From Atherix ibis (taxonomy: Eukaryota; Arthropoda; Insecta; Diptera; Athericidae), in NCBI GenBank assembly GCA_958298945.1, contig OY282607.1:80937868-81001867 (forward strand): 64,000 nucleotides of DNA, read 5' to 3'. A program made the position numbers and the translations under genes. The first letter of the stretch is position 1, and each line of letters opens with the position of its first letter. The notes under the pieces are model-generated. The model was not told the DNA's origin. It saw nothing but the letters and a program-made list of their open reading frames with translations, and did not search any database. Shown here piece by piece: positions 1-11,358 of this stretch.

Positions 1-146
1 CTCTTAAAGTACGGAACGTGGTTAGGGCATAATCACTACTATTATAGGTAGACTCATTTATTACTAAATAAACAAGAAGCTGAGCACATTTTTAGCTAAC
101 TAAATAATCCATAATACAAAATAATAAACTTAAAACTAAATATATA

Positions 147-199
147 CCGGTGTATAAGCATAAATCCGACCAACCAGCGGATTTAAGCTTATACAACGG
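147..199. repeat. 53-bp TIR-TIR relic of a Mos1-like mariner
   Basis: Two 22-bp inverted arms (147-168 and 178-199, 20 of 22 matching) enclose only 9 bp, and TA lies directly on each side (145-146, 200-201). The arms match the terminal repeats of the Mos1-like mariner at 42935-44197 (shared core TATAAGCTTAAATCC). I read this as an element whose whole interior was lost, leaving both TIRs and the TA target duplication. The alternative is a chance hairpin, which the TIR match makes unlikely. Confidence 0.7.
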
Positions 200-205
200 T
201 ATATA

Positions 206-1469
206 CGAGGTCTGTTCAAAAAGTATCGCGAATTTTGAATTTTCGCGGGTTACGTATATTCCATTTTTGATTTTTTATGGCATTATGTTGGTACTCATGT
301 CTCTCACTTATGCCGATAAGTTCGGCCATTTTTAATGTTTAGGTAATTTTTGACAGCTCCTTTGCTTACACGTGTTTTGGCTCGTCTTCAATTTTTGCCT
401 ATTCCAAAAAAGTGGATCAAAGAATTTCTATCAAATTTTGTATGAAAAACAAAATTATTTGCCCGGACGCATTTCGAATGTTGACTGTAGCATATGGTGA
501 AGCTACCTTAGAACGAAGCAACGTTTATCGGTGGTACAAAATGTTCTCAGAGGGCCGAGAAGGTGTGAACGACAAAAAGCGTGCCGGACGCCCGAGCCAT
601 AGACGAAAACATTGATAAAGTGAAGAAAATAGTATTGGCCCCTCGTCAAATCACCATTAGAGAAATTGCTGAGTACTTAAACATATCGATTGGCTCGTGT
701 CATCGTCGTGAGACGGGTCACCGCGAATTTCGTACGAAAATTGCTCAATTTCGACCAAAAACAGCATCGCATTAACATTGCTAAGGAGCTGTTGGACTCT
801 GTCCGCGAGGACCCAAATTTACTCCAGAGGGTCATAAATGGTGACGATTCATGAGTTTATGGTTATGACGTGGAAACCAAAGCTCAATCATCACAATGGA
901 AGCTGCCGCACAAGGCAAAACCGAAAAAAGCGAGCCAAGTTCGTTCGAATGTGAAGGTTTTGCTTACAGTTTTCTTCGATTGCAAGGGCGTGGTCCATCA
1001 TGAGTTCTTACCACAGGGTAGAACGGTCAATAAGGAATATTACCTGCAAGTAATGCGCATGTTTCGCAAAGCAATCCGCCAGAAACGCCCGGATTTGTGG
1101 AAAAAACAAAAATTGGCTTTTGCACCATGATAACGCCCCTGCTCACGCATCGTTTTTGGCCAAAAACAACACACTTAATAATGCCGCAGCCACCGTATTC
1201 CCCAGATATGGCCCCCTGCGACTTTTGATTGTTCCCAAAACTGAAGAGACCCATGAAAGGACGACGCTACGCTACGATTGAGACGGCATCGAAGGAGGAG
1301 CTGAACAAGATAACAAAAAATGATTTTTTGAAGTGCTTCGAGGATTGGAAACAACGTTGGCACAAGTGTATAATATCTGGTGGTGATTACTTTGAAGGGG
1401 ACAAAATAGATATTCATGAATAAATAATGAAAAAACACAAAATCCGCGATACTTTTTGAACATACCTCG
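206..1469 (+). mobile_element. mariner element, nearly full length, with TIRs and TA duplication
   Basis: A Tc1/mariner cut-and-paste transposon of 1264 bp. The left end begins CGAGGTCTGTTCAAAAAGTA, and the reverse complement of the right end begins CGAGGTATGTTCAAAAAGTA. TA flanks both sides (204-205, 1470-1471). The interior encodes a SETMAR-type mariner transposase broken into several frames, listed separately. The element sits 6 bp after the micro-element at 147-199. Termini and target duplication are intact, so it could in principle be moved by a transposase supplied elsewhere, but it cannot make its own. Confidence 0.9.
412..1423 (+). pseudogene. mariner transposase pseudogene (SETMAR-type, D,D34D family)
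   Basis: Transposase remnant in at least three frames. Frame 1 (from 412) carries the N-terminal helix-turn-helix region, with motifs AYGEATLERSNVYRWYKMF and GRPS. A shift near 590 moves to the frame with DENIDKVKKIV and ITIREIAEYLNISIGSCH. Around 835-860 the first catalytic aspartate is in a GDDS context followed directly by a stop. From 870 the catalytic core resumes (VLLTVFFDCKGVVHHEFLPQ). After a further shift near 1120, the end reads FPKLKRPMKGRRYATIE and KCFEDWKQRWHKCIIS up to a stop at 1423. Relative to my recollection of the family a few residues are missing after RYATIE. The break pattern rules out function; the family call is secure. Confidence 0.9.
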
Positions 1470-1489
1470 TATTTACGATTTTTCAAATG

Positions 1490-3640
1490 ACCGACCCGTA
1501 TTTAACGAACCATAAAATCGATAGCTCGTTATTAAGCGTTTGCAGTTATATTTTTTATTTAAACCTATATTAATATTCAATTTTTTTAAGTATATTATGT
1601 TATATAATAAAATTTCGAAATGAATATAATTATTTATAAATTTTCTCTTTCCTGAGCATAAGTAATTTTTCTTTTTTTTTAGGAAAAATTTTCATATCTG
1701 ATAACTTAGCCTATTAAATTCAATTAAAATCAATATTTTATGATTATATAAACAACATTATGTATAAAAAGCAAATTACAAAAAAAAAATGCATTTGTAA
1801 AGTAATTATCAAAATACAAAACAATTATCAATTAATAATAAAATATTCAAATAATTTCGAAAACTTAGTATGATAAAAAAAAAATCAAGAATAGTAATTA
1901 AAATAAATGATTTTAATGATATTCAAAATACTTTTTTACTAGATACCATTAATTTTATAAATAACGATGATATTTCATTAATGGGAATATTTTAAATATT
2001 TTTGGCATGATTTTATTCAGTCATTACAAAAAATTAATGTAAATTATATGTTAATTCGGTACGTTAATATTCTATATAATTGAAATACTAAATCCCTTTT
2101 TGCAAAGGACTTTATAGGGTATATTTCGATTTTCGAAAATTGCTTGCTTTTGTTCTAGAATTTATCGATTGAATTTTTGATATGAATATTACCTTATAGA
2201 CAGTCTACTACAATACCATATAATCAAAATACATTGAAAAATGGACATATTCTTTATGTTAGTCGTACACATCTGTTTCAGGAGAGTAATTTTCTTACAA
2301 TCCGACCTTTGAGTATACTTATTCGCTTAAAATTACCCAATTCATGTTCCTGCATGCTATAAAATTACGTCAATGATATGGATCGTCCTCGAAAATATTC
2401 TTCTTCAAAATTCAATAATTTCCGGTAGAGAAAATGAAAATTCCCTGATTCGGTGTCAATTAGAAATATTAGTCACGTGAGTGGGCCGTATTCATGCTCA
2501 CCGACACGTTCTAAATTGTAGCCACCCTCAGAATGGGCACGTTCTACTAAATTGGAGACATTCTAGAATAGATTTAATTGCCTAGAAAGCGTTTTACTTT
2601 TGGAAGGTAGGAGTTATTTTCAATTTTCATTCACAACAATTACAACATAAATATTTTTACCCTTAGAATTAGTCTAAAAGCATCAATTTGTCTTCTAAAT
2701 ATTTCTCGCTTCTGCACACTGTTCCTGTTTTCTGTCAATCTACCATTGTATTACGCTGTCATTCTACTATCATATTACGTTGTCGCTTTGCCATTCTATT
2801 ATCCTGTCACGTTGCGACACAATTTACTAAAAAGGAAAATGCAAGTGTTCATAGTGTTCGTTTTAGTACGAAAAGACAGAATGCAGTTTTAATGCCATTG
2901 CCAGTTATCAAGACCTTGGGATTGACCTATTTTCCTAAATCATCGGTTATACATGGTTTAGTTTAATTTTTATTTGATTTGTGCAGAAATATAGCTGCAT
3001 GCAGTGTTTTCCTATTTTTTTTCCATTCATTTTTAGTTTGTGTACATTTTGATAAAGTCTAGTAGCGCCCATATTATAGTTTTATCTAGTTTAGAATCGT
3101 TTAGTTAGTATGTATGGTGGAAAGAGTTACATTCTTGTTTTATTATTATTATTATTATTTTCATCATTTTACAAACTCAACATTTCCAATGCTGTAGAGT
3201 ACATCATCGTACATGTGCCCATATGAGATTATGCTACAATACATTTCCAACAAGGAATATTTGTTTTTATCCAACATTTTTCTGCATTTGCAGTTGATAA
3301 CTCAATTCTCTTGCGATTCAATTAAGGATTGATTTTGCAAAATTTCGTGATTATTCTTGATTTGTAACTGTTGAAGTATGCAGAATTTCAGTTCTGATAC
3401 GTGTCGTATACATTTTTACATACATATGCATATTTGAGTAGAGTTTTAATGAATGCATTGAAGAAGAAAAAACGAGTGCCCTAATTACAATACTTTTACA
3501 GAGAATCGATTTTAATTTATTTCCATACAGGATACAAAGTTTGGACAGAAAGAAAATACATATCGTGAACAAATATTGAAAATGGAAGTTTTTATTACAA
3601 TACATTTTTGTATAAAAAACAATATTATTCATGGTACAAC
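1490..3640. other. AT-rich intergenic stretch, no gene seen
   Basis: Mostly homopolymer-rich AT sequence. A (ATT)n microsatellite lies at 3140-3160. A slightly GC-richer patch at 2440-2590 holds a near-repeated CACGTTCTA...AAATTG motif, and 2730-2815 is an imprecise repetition of CATTCTA-TAT-TTACG-TGTC. The open frame at 2688-2966 rides on this repetition and I do not call it a gene. Confidence 0.6.
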
Positions 3641-3840
3641 GGGCTCAATTTTTTGTCGAATGATATTATTTTGGTTTTGAATTATTATTGCATAATTCGC
3701 ATACACTTTTCCTTTCAAGTAGCCCCAAAAATTCACATCAACGTTTCTTGAAATTCGATCACCAAATTTAGTGTGCAATAAACCGATGTTTTGACATACT
3801 GCGTGGCTTATGGCGCCATTTTGTTGAAAGCATATTCACA
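3641..3840 (-). mobile_element. D,D41D Tc1/mariner relic, C-terminal half (split by insertion)
   Basis: On the minus strand this reads CFQQNGAISHA, then LLHTKFGDRISRNVDVN, then FWGYLKGKVYANYA and a degenerate tail. These are the second-catalytic-aspartate block (QDGAT in the family, here QNGAI, aspartate lost), the conserved FGDR-ISRN-DVN block and the WGY-K-KVYA block. The PPRSCDLTPLD segment with the third aspartate is missing. It pairs with 4712-5010 across the inserted mariner 3841-4711. Family spacing is from general knowledge of D,D41D (rosa-type) elements. Confidence 0.75.
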
Positions 3841-4711
3841 GGTTGTTCGGAAAGTAATTTCGTTTTTTTTTTTTTTATAAAAATGAAAGATAATTTTCTT
3901 ATAGTGAATTAATATTTTATTCTGGCTTTTTTTCTTTAAGTGAATCATTCAATTTGTCCAACTGATGTACAGAATTGATCGTTGTGTTGCTCGGTAGAAG
4001 CTCAAAATAAACGATTCCTTTGAAATCCCACCAAACAGATAGCACAACCTTTTTTTGGTGAATACACATATTGACTTTCGAAGTGCTTTGAGTCGGTTCA
4101 TCTTTTCTACTCCAGGATCCTTTGTGCTTAACATTATTGTAAACAACCCATTTCTCGTCCCTAGTTATTATACGCTTAAAAAAATGGATAATTTTCTTGG
4201 CGTTTGAGAAGTAAATCACAAACGTCAATGCGACGGCACAAATTTTTGTCCGTAAGAAGATGAGGAACCCATATGTCGAGCTTTGAGATAAAACCTAGCC
4301 ATTTCAAATGATCGTGTCTTCGTCAGCTTCAACTGGACTTCCAGAACGTGGTGCATCTTCGAGATCAAAATTGCCGGATCGAAATTTTGCTAACCAGTTT
4401 TGGCACTGGCGTTCTTTTAACACATCTTCTCCATACACATCGGATAAATTAATTTCTTACTTGAACAGCATTTTTATGTTTTCTATAGTAAAAAAGTAAA
4501 ATATTCCGAAAATGCTGTTTTTCACTTTCCATATTTAAAAGTGTATCAACCAAAAACTACTTTGCAGAATCAATCGAATTTTTCACAAGCAAACCTTGCT
4601 ATATCAGCTGTCAAAATAAATATGATTATGCGGCTTAAGTGTGAAGTTAGTTGTAAAAAAATACAATTAAATCCTCTGTTGGGAAAAAACTAAATTACTT
4701 TTCGAACAACC
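3841..4711 (-). mobile_element. mellifera-type mariner, internally deleted, nested in a D,D41D element
   Basis: An 871-bp element. The left end begins GGTTGTTCGGAAAGTAATTT, and the right end reverse complement begins GGTTGTTCGAAAAGTAATTT. TA at 4712-4713 and CA at 3839-3840 are the likely (one mutated) target duplication. On the minus strand the N-terminal region at about 4480-4310 reads DVYGEDVLKERQCQNWLAKF and FRSGNFDLEDAPRSGSP. The core at 4228-3917 reads FFKRIITRDEKWVVYNNV, then HQKKVVLSVWWDFKGIVYFE and INSVHQLDKLNDSLKEKKPE, where it stops. The part with the HDN and SPDLAPSD motifs (second and third catalytic aspartates) is deleted. There is also an in-frame stop near the N terminus and a deletion before the linker. 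It is non-functional. Confidence 0.88.
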
Positions 4712-5010
4712 TAATAATTCCATTAATTTCGGCCACAAAAGGTTCGTTATCATTCGGAACTCACTGTAATAGTCACTTCATGATTACTTTCGAAACAGAA
4801 CGACCCAATGATCTTACCAGGCCATAAACCACACCAAAGAGTGAATATTTTTTTCGTGTCCCATGTTCGATGATAATTTTATGTGTTAATATAGCCGTCG
4901 ATGTGAACATGTGCATCGTAGTTTAAGATGATTTTCGATGAAATATCATTTTTACAGAACGCCCGATTTCGCTGTCATTTTAGATGATTAAAATGTGTTG
5001 TTTTGCTGCT
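4712..5010 (-). mobile_element. D,D41D Tc1/mariner relic, central part (split by insertion)
   Basis: Minus-strand reading gives ILNYDAHVHIDGYINT, followed by TLWCGLWPGKIIGSFCFES, then HEVTITVSSE with stops and a shifted TNLLWPKL. In the family these are the first aspartate block (FSDEAHF, here NYDAHV), the TVWCG-WSGGIIGP-FFE block and the TVNGERYR block. The sequence continues across the mariner insertion into 3641-3840. The 5' end beyond about 5010 is not recognisable. Confidence 0.75.
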
Positions 5011-5659
5011 AATGACGCCATAATCTAAGATTGTACATGTTTATATTTGACAGTTGTAAAAAAAACAAACTGTGGCAGATATTTTGACAGTTGAAAAAAA
5101 ATGAAAAGATGGCCTACACTATACTTAGAATTGTGTGTATTCGAAACACGAAAATCTACGCAAAACACTTATAAATACTGACAAGAATGTTGGCAGAATT
5201 TAAAGAATTAGTATTAAATCAAATTTATTTTGCACCAAATCAGTTTCATTGGATTTATTTTAGCTAAATCAATCAAACGAATATTTTTATTTTAAATTAA
5301 TAATTTTTCATAAATAACAGTTAGGAATGAAAAGAATTGAAAAGAAAAAATAAGAAACTAGCTGATTTTATTAAATACTAAAGTTTGCAACTCTAAATAA
5401 AAATGTTTCTTAGAATTTCGAAAATTTTAGAAAGTTTTTTGAAATTATCTCTTTTTCAGGAATTATTTTTGAAATTTTCCAAAACAATATATAATATTTT
5501 TTATATTTGAAATTGATAGGAAGCTTCATTTATATCATTTTGCTATACACGTTTAATTATAGTCGTATTTTATAACTTAACTATTATGAAATTTTTGAAT
5601 TGACAATTGGAATAAGTTTTTGAAGAAACATTGTCGTTTATTTATACTCGTATAGTAAT

Positions 5660-6420
5660 ATACAAAGTGATTTAATTCAAAGTATCCCCAATCGGAAATG
5701 ACAACTTTCTCCTATCTGTAGAGTAGTAAACAGATAACTCGAATGAAAAGTTGCGGTTTTTTTGATTCGGTCCATTCAGCAAGCCATTTTTTGATATTTT
5801 CATGAGAAGTGGATAGCTCTTAGGAAAGGCGGGACTACATGGGCTGGAACAAATATAAAATATGACCGGCCAGTGGGGCAAGGTTCCTCACTTCATTCCG
5901 CGAAAGTATTTCTGGACCAATTTTGCAACGTGGGGCCTGGCTTTATCATGTAGCAGAATCAGCATGTTATGTCTCTTGCCCCATTCCGGCCGTTTTTTTT
6001 TCAAAGCTCAGCATGACTTTTGAAGCGCGGATATGATATTGTGTTTTAGCGGACCTGGTTCTCCTGTCTTTATCTATGTTTAAGATAGTGTAGAGTAGCA
6101 GTAGTAAGTCCATTTTGCATTCATTTTCTGTTGTCCAAGTAGCATCTTACACGTGACTAAACGTTCCTCGATGTCGCTCTCCTTCAATTGATATAGGATT
6201 CAATTGCTTACTTTTCGAGTATTTCTTATTGCATCGAAATGCCCACCGACAACATTAAACATGTCAACTTGGATCTTTGTCTAGTATTTCTAACAGTTCT
6301 GCGCCTTCGAATATTTTCGGTACCCCTTCGCGTTCTTTGGTTACTCACATCGAAATCACCGCCGTTAGTACTTTTAATTTTTATTGTTTTCTGTTGTGGT
6401 AGCAAAAATAGAATTTTGTA
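5660..6420 (-). pseudogene. degraded mariner transposase (irritans/mellifera-like)
   Basis: Minus-strand frames read, from high to low coordinates: a GGDFDVSNQRT block (HTH-linker region; family GDFDV), garbled linker, a KTQYHIRASKVMLS block, then RPEWGKRHNMLILLHDKARP with the HDKARPH second catalytic motif and VAKLVQKYF. After a shift the end reads HENIKKWLAEWTESKKPQLF and RQEKVVISDWGYFE, the typical mariner C terminus. The GDEKW segment (first aspartate) appears deleted between the two halves, and the SPDLAPSD motif is unreadable. No TIRs were found, so the limits are approximate. Confidence 0.7.
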
Positions 6421-6429
6421 ATAAAAATT

Positions 6430-7990
6430 CTATAAATTTTAAAATAGAAAAGAAGTAATTAAAAAAATATTATAATTAATAATAATTTATCTATTATTAT
6501 CGGTAATTCTCTTTTAAATTATATTGTAAAAAAGTATAAAATAATTTTACAGAAAAGGAAAATAGATAAGAAACCACGAAAAAGTATATATTAAATTTAT
6601 AAATCTTATTAAATTAATGTGAAAACACTGCAGAAGCATAAAAGTAAGCATAAGAAAGTTAATTTTGTTGATTATCTAAAATTCATGGCCGCCAAGTTCC
6701 AAGGTGAGCTTTTCTTCCATTTTGTTAACGCGAGACAATGTCCGCCCAAAGGAGTCGTTCAAATTAAATATTTATGATGATTTTGTGGTTTCTTTTTCTC
6801 CTTTAGTCCTTTCTTATCTAATGGCAGCGTGTATTTTTCGTTTTTAAGCTCTTATCATCACCTATTGGATGTGCAGGGTCATATACCTACATACTATAGA
6901 TTTGTGTGTTTCTCTATAAGGAATTATACTTTCTACTAAAACCATCTTCATTTATATTAATTATAGGTTGAAAGCAAGCCAGACAAAAATAGAGTAAACA
7001 TAAAATACAATACAAACAAATAATATAAATTACGACACTATAAAATAAATTCTCTATTTAGCCATGGAAGTGCTCAATTACAGGTACATTATTAATGAAT
7101 TTTGTTCATTACATTCTTTTATATATTGGGTTAACCAAAATGGTGACATTCTTTTATTCAATTTTTTTTTTTTTATTTATATTCATTTTTTCTACTCTTT
7201 GTAAATTATTTTATTTTTGTAATTTTTTTTTTAAGATTGTTGCGATATTTTCTGTTTACTTTTTTTTATTTCAAACACGTACAAAATGGTGGCTATAAAA
7301 AATCGTAGTACAAGATTTCGAACTATTGTTGGGAAAGTTGAAAAATTACATCACGTTTGGTTCATTATTATGATGCTAAGAATTTTTTCGTGGATAGTTT
7401 GGAGTTAACATATGCTATATCATAAAAATAGAATACTGACTACAAGTTGAATCTACTTAAGTATTTCCAACACCAATTTCGATTCATTTTTATAATAAAA
7501 TGAGGTTCGGTGAATTCTATAACGATATAATCACATTATAGGTTGCATAAAAACTAAATATTTAAATCTGATATATGTAAATTAAATTTCTGTTACGTGA
7601 ATAAAATAAATATTTTTATCATAAAGTGAAGAAAAATATCGTATATTTTTTTAGTTTATATAATTCGGATTTGTATCTCTTAAATTTAAGTATCATTTAC
7701 AGAATCACTATTTAGGTCTGTTCAGCAGGTATTAAATTTTTTTCATCATTTTTTAAAGTATCCAAAAATAATAGATTTTTTATAATAGAATATTATTGAA
7801 TCTCTTTTTACTAAATACGCGGAAGATTACATTATATGATCTGAACAATTTCCAATAAAGATCAGAACAATTTCCAAAATGATTATCCTTAGGAACATAT
7901 TGGTCATTATTTGTTATAATCTATCTAATTAATATTAATAAATGGAAAATATTTAATGTCTTTTTTAATACATATTCTAAATTTTTTAGT
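6430..7990. other. AT-rich intergenic stretch, no gene seen
   Basis: Very AT-rich, with long T and A runs (for example 7160-7275). Open frames here, such as 7095-7298, encode almost only Phe/Leu/Ile/Tyr as expected from poly-T DNA. I see no motif, RNA gene or element. Confidence 0.55.
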
Positions 7991-7994
7991 AAGC

Positions 7995-8080
7995 AAATTC
8001 GCACAACATTTGTAAAAGATGGCGTTGAAATATTATAAATTCGCACAACATTTGTAAAAGATGGCGCTGAAAAAATATTA
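7995..8080. repeat. 42-bp tandem duplication
   Basis: The unit starting AAATTCGCACAACATTTGTA occurs at 7995 and again at 8037 with one mismatch in the shared core (GGCGTTGAAA versus GGCGCTGAAA). A shorter related GGCGCTGAAA-AATTATTAT motif follows at about 8128-8145, suggesting a partial third unit. Confidence 0.85.
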
Positions 8081-8469
8081 TTTTTTTGGATCTTTGTGAA
8101 GGGTGATTCTGATATCATAATGGTATATGGCGCTGAAAAATTATTATATTTTTGGTTCTTTATTAAGGCAATTATTGCCAAATACTAACCATGAGGCTCA
8201 ACGTGGCCATGCCGCAAAAAACCCATAGGCACTTCTTGGCTCAATTGTCGTGAGCTAGCATTTTGACCCCTCATTAGTCTTAATTTTGGTGTGTTACTAT
8301 AAATTATTTCACCTTCCCTCTTCCATATCAAACACCCGAGAATAAATTTTGAATATTTCCAAATTACACAGGAGGTGTAGCAGAAAATATTGAAAATTAT
8401 TCTTTTGCCAATAATTTTATTTTAATTTGTTACATTAATTATATCCCCTTTAAAGTAATTGCCTTGGGC

Positions 8470-9179
8470 AGGTATATGTACATTACCGAAAGAAAGAAAA
8501 TCTCACTTTTTTAAGATTTAACATACATTACCTTCTGCTTCTCGTTTACACTCCTTTGGATATTATCGACCTTACCAAGATGACGGTCTTACAAGTATTC
8601 TTGGGGAATAAAATTATCTCAAAAGAACTTTTATCAAATTAATATTAGGGCTGGAAAATTACAGGAATCCCCTGTTACGGCGGAAAAATATTGATGGAGA
8701 GATGACAATATGACAGAAGGCGTTGCCATGTTGAAGCATACAAACATCTGTAAACTTCCTTTATCTGAGTCTTTAATGATCTCGAATCAGCCTCTCTGAA
8801 CGTAGTTCGCCTTCTATTGCTCGGCTCCTAGCGTACTACCCCAGAAATACTTTTTGGAACCTAAAAACTTATGCTCTTCATAAAGAATGTTCTCCATAGG
8901 CTCATTGCAATTTTTCGTAAGTTAAATTTGCGTATTTATCAAGCTTAACACAAAATTTCATGACACATCGTTGCTCCAAAATGTTGTTGTTCTATTTTTC
9001 ATAGAGCACTACAAAAATACAACTTCACTTATCACTCTCTAGAGGGTCTCGTAATTACTGGATGAGGTGCTTATACTGTAATTCTAGGAGGAATATGTAC
9101 AGGCTATGTGGAGGGAAAATTACGCAATGTTGCCAGATTGCTCGCAGTGATGCCAGTCCCATTACTTTGCTTGAGGCCA
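8470..9179 (-). mobile_element. M2 copy A: deleted SETMAR-like mariner derivative
   Basis: First of six fragments of the same mariner-derived family in the window (see 12560, 30520, 35890, 39895, 49930). The minus strand carries an N-terminal block around 8870-8990: KFCVKLGK-type sequence, LTYEKLQ and YGEHSL, out of frame in places. It is followed after a short linker by a degraded HDN catalytic block around 8690-8740, and then the C-terminal part. Between linker and HDN block only about 30 codons remain where a full transposase has about 170, so the middle, with the first aspartate, is gone. The upper end keeps the family terminal signal (TTGCCAGATTGC, GATGCCAGTCCCATTACTTT) and then stops at 9179, where a D,D41D scrap begins. 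The left limit is tentative. Confidence 0.6.
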
Positions 9180-9525
9180 AAAAAAGTTTGTTTCATGTCA
9201 TGATAACGTTCATCACCGTTCACAATAACCGTTCGATAGGTAGAAATATGGCTTATTGCTCCTCTTGTTTCATCAACAAGCAGTTTATGCCAATTTTTAG
9301 AATAATCAGCATAAACTAACTGTTCATTATTCAAGTATCAAATTCGTAAATATATGTTACTGAAAATGCTCTATAGGCTACAGTTTCTGTGTCAATTGAA
9401 TTTGATAGAGCATTTAAAAAAACGTGTTTTAAAAAAATTTGATAAGTGGTGCTGTAGAGAAGGTCCAATTGCTGAGCACGACGGCGAATTAGTGTTGTTG
9501 GAGCTTGAGTCAAACGTATGCTCAC
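9180..9525 (-). mobile_element. D,D41D Tc1/mariner relic
   Basis: The minus strand from 9525 reads TQAPTTLIRRRAQQLDLLYS followed by TTYQIF, matching the family HTH-2 region (T-SIRRR-QQL--SY-T-W-IL). In the next frame it reads YQIQLTQKL, the family YK-QL-QELKP block. About 200 bp further down, YRTVIVNGDERYHDMKQTFF matches the TVNGERYR-M block. The DEAHF catalytic block is not readable between them. Frameshifts separate all three blocks. Confidence 0.55.
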
Positions 9526-10835
9526 GTTGCTTCTTTTTGCTCAGTAGCTGGTTTTGTTGATTTCACGTTTTTCGCGAAATACATTTCTATATAAAATGTT
9601 TATATTAAAACATTTTCTGGCTATTGGATTAAGGGAGTTGGAACGTATTGTAGTAAAACTTGTAAATAATAATTGAACGCAAAGATCAACAGGAGTACAG
9701 CCAGTTTATCATCAACTCAGATAATACCTTAACGTTGCTCTTACATGCTTGTAGCCAGAATTGTGGAGATGATGGACGGGTATAAAGGTTGGCAATGTAG
9801 TATATTCATACCCATACCAAAAACAAACAAAAATGTGATACAAAAAACACAAAAAAAAATAATTTTGTAACTCCAGGAAAGGGGAAATACCAATTAGAAT
9901 TTTAATAAATCTGAAACCGGGTAGGAAAGGAATTGGAGTTGGGGTAAGAAATAAAAATTGGGGGAGGCATAAATTGAATCTGAATTTAAAAAAAAATTCT
10001 CAATAAAAGAAAACGAGAGAAAAGGCTATAAAAAAGGCGGAGCTGTCCGACGAATGAAGTGGAACCTGATCATAACCCAAACTACATATCGGCACTGCTT
10101 GGCCAAATTGTTTGGGGACGACGATCCTATTCACGGCATCTGCTAGTTCACACAATTGTTAACCTTAGGGAAGGGGAACCTTAAATAAAAATATATATTA
10201 ATTATATTTTATTATAAATTTTTTACCATTTCTTAATATTTATGGCTGATAATGTTTACAAATATTATATTTTCATCGAAAACAATTTTATAATAATTGC
10301 TATGCGATATTCGATAACTAAATAATGTCATAAAATGGTAAAAGTCAATATGTTTATATGATCATCTCTGGAATATTAATTCGATTTAATATATGTACAC
10401 AATAATATCTCTTTATATTGTGTATACATATGCCTATATGACCATGTGTAAAGGAGAAAATATTATAAATCTCCTCTCACATGGATAATTATTATCACAC
10501 TTTCTTCTAATTACGTATCAATTATGACTATTTTTCCAAACAATTTACGAGAATATATATTTCATATTAAATATACACTTTGGAAAATTAGTATTTTGTT
10601 GGTTGCTAAATAGGCAATATGTTCATTATAATAAATTGGAATGGAAAAATATCAAAATAATCACATTGAGGCTAAATAATGGCTTTTAACATGATCGAAT
10701 TTTGGTTAGTTAAGAGAATTGCTATTTGACTTTTTTTTTTTTTTTTAAAATGCTTGAGAACTAACAATTTTATAGAAATCAGTTTTACTCCATAAATGCT
10801 ATACCAAATGAAATGGAAAAGATAAACAAATAACA

Positions 10836-10866
<31 letters not shown>

Positions 10867-11049
10867 TAATAATAATAGCTAAATAAGTAGAAGTGAGAAA
10901 TGAGAAAATATAAATACCTGTACAATATGTATGCATGCAGAATCGAATTGTGGGCATAACACATCGTTTATGAGTAGCTAGCTATTGGCATGATGATATG
11001 ATAACAATTTTTGTTCATATCAATTGTGATGGTGTACAATTTTGATCAC

Positions 11050-11358
11050 CTAATTCCAAATAAATAGTCCCGTAAATGAGGAAAATGGCATTAACACAAG
11101 TTGCACGTTATTTCTAGTGGTAGCGCCTAAATTAAATCCGCGTAAATTGAGAGCTTGCTGTACATTATTTATTGATTGGCTGGCATTTGTTATTGGTCTC
11201 AATAGTCCAACAAAAATTGTTGTTGCGGTTGATCTAGTTAGATTTTTGCTGGTATTGATTGTTGATTTGTTGCTGCCTTCTCGATTGACTATAACACTAG
11301 AAATGATGGCTGCCTGATGGGCCATCATCTCACATCTGATAGTGCCTAAAGCCAGCAT
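11050..11358 (-). CDS. unassigned 102-codon open frame, doubtful gene
   Basis: I do not recognise this product. The frame runs from an ATG at 11358 to TAG at 11050. It is unusual because its composition is not the Phe/Ile/Lys/Asn-dominated pattern of the surrounding AT-rich DNA: it is rich in Ser, Thr, Asn, Ala, Arg and Gln (for example VIVNREGSNKSTINTSKN and QSINNVQQALNLRGFN) and uses many C-ending codons. A stop lies in frame upstream (about 27 bp before the ATG), so the start could also be an exon boundary. No signal peptide, membrane segment or transposase motif is visible. It could be an exon of a host gene, a relic of an unknown repeat, or chance. Confidence 0.25.
   Translation of the reverse strand: MLALGTIRCEMMAHQAAIISSVIVNREGSNKSTINTSKNLTRSTATTIFVGLLRPITNASQSINNVQQALNLRGFNLGATTRNNVQLVLMPFSSFTGLFIWN

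Noticed and set aside
1175..1486. 103-codon minus-strand frame
   Set aside because: Antisense shadow of the mariner transposase at 412-1423.
3351..3632. 93-codon minus-strand frame
   Set aside because: Phe/Ile/Tyr/Lys-rich composition typical of AT-rich noise and no link to the adjacent D,D41D relic.
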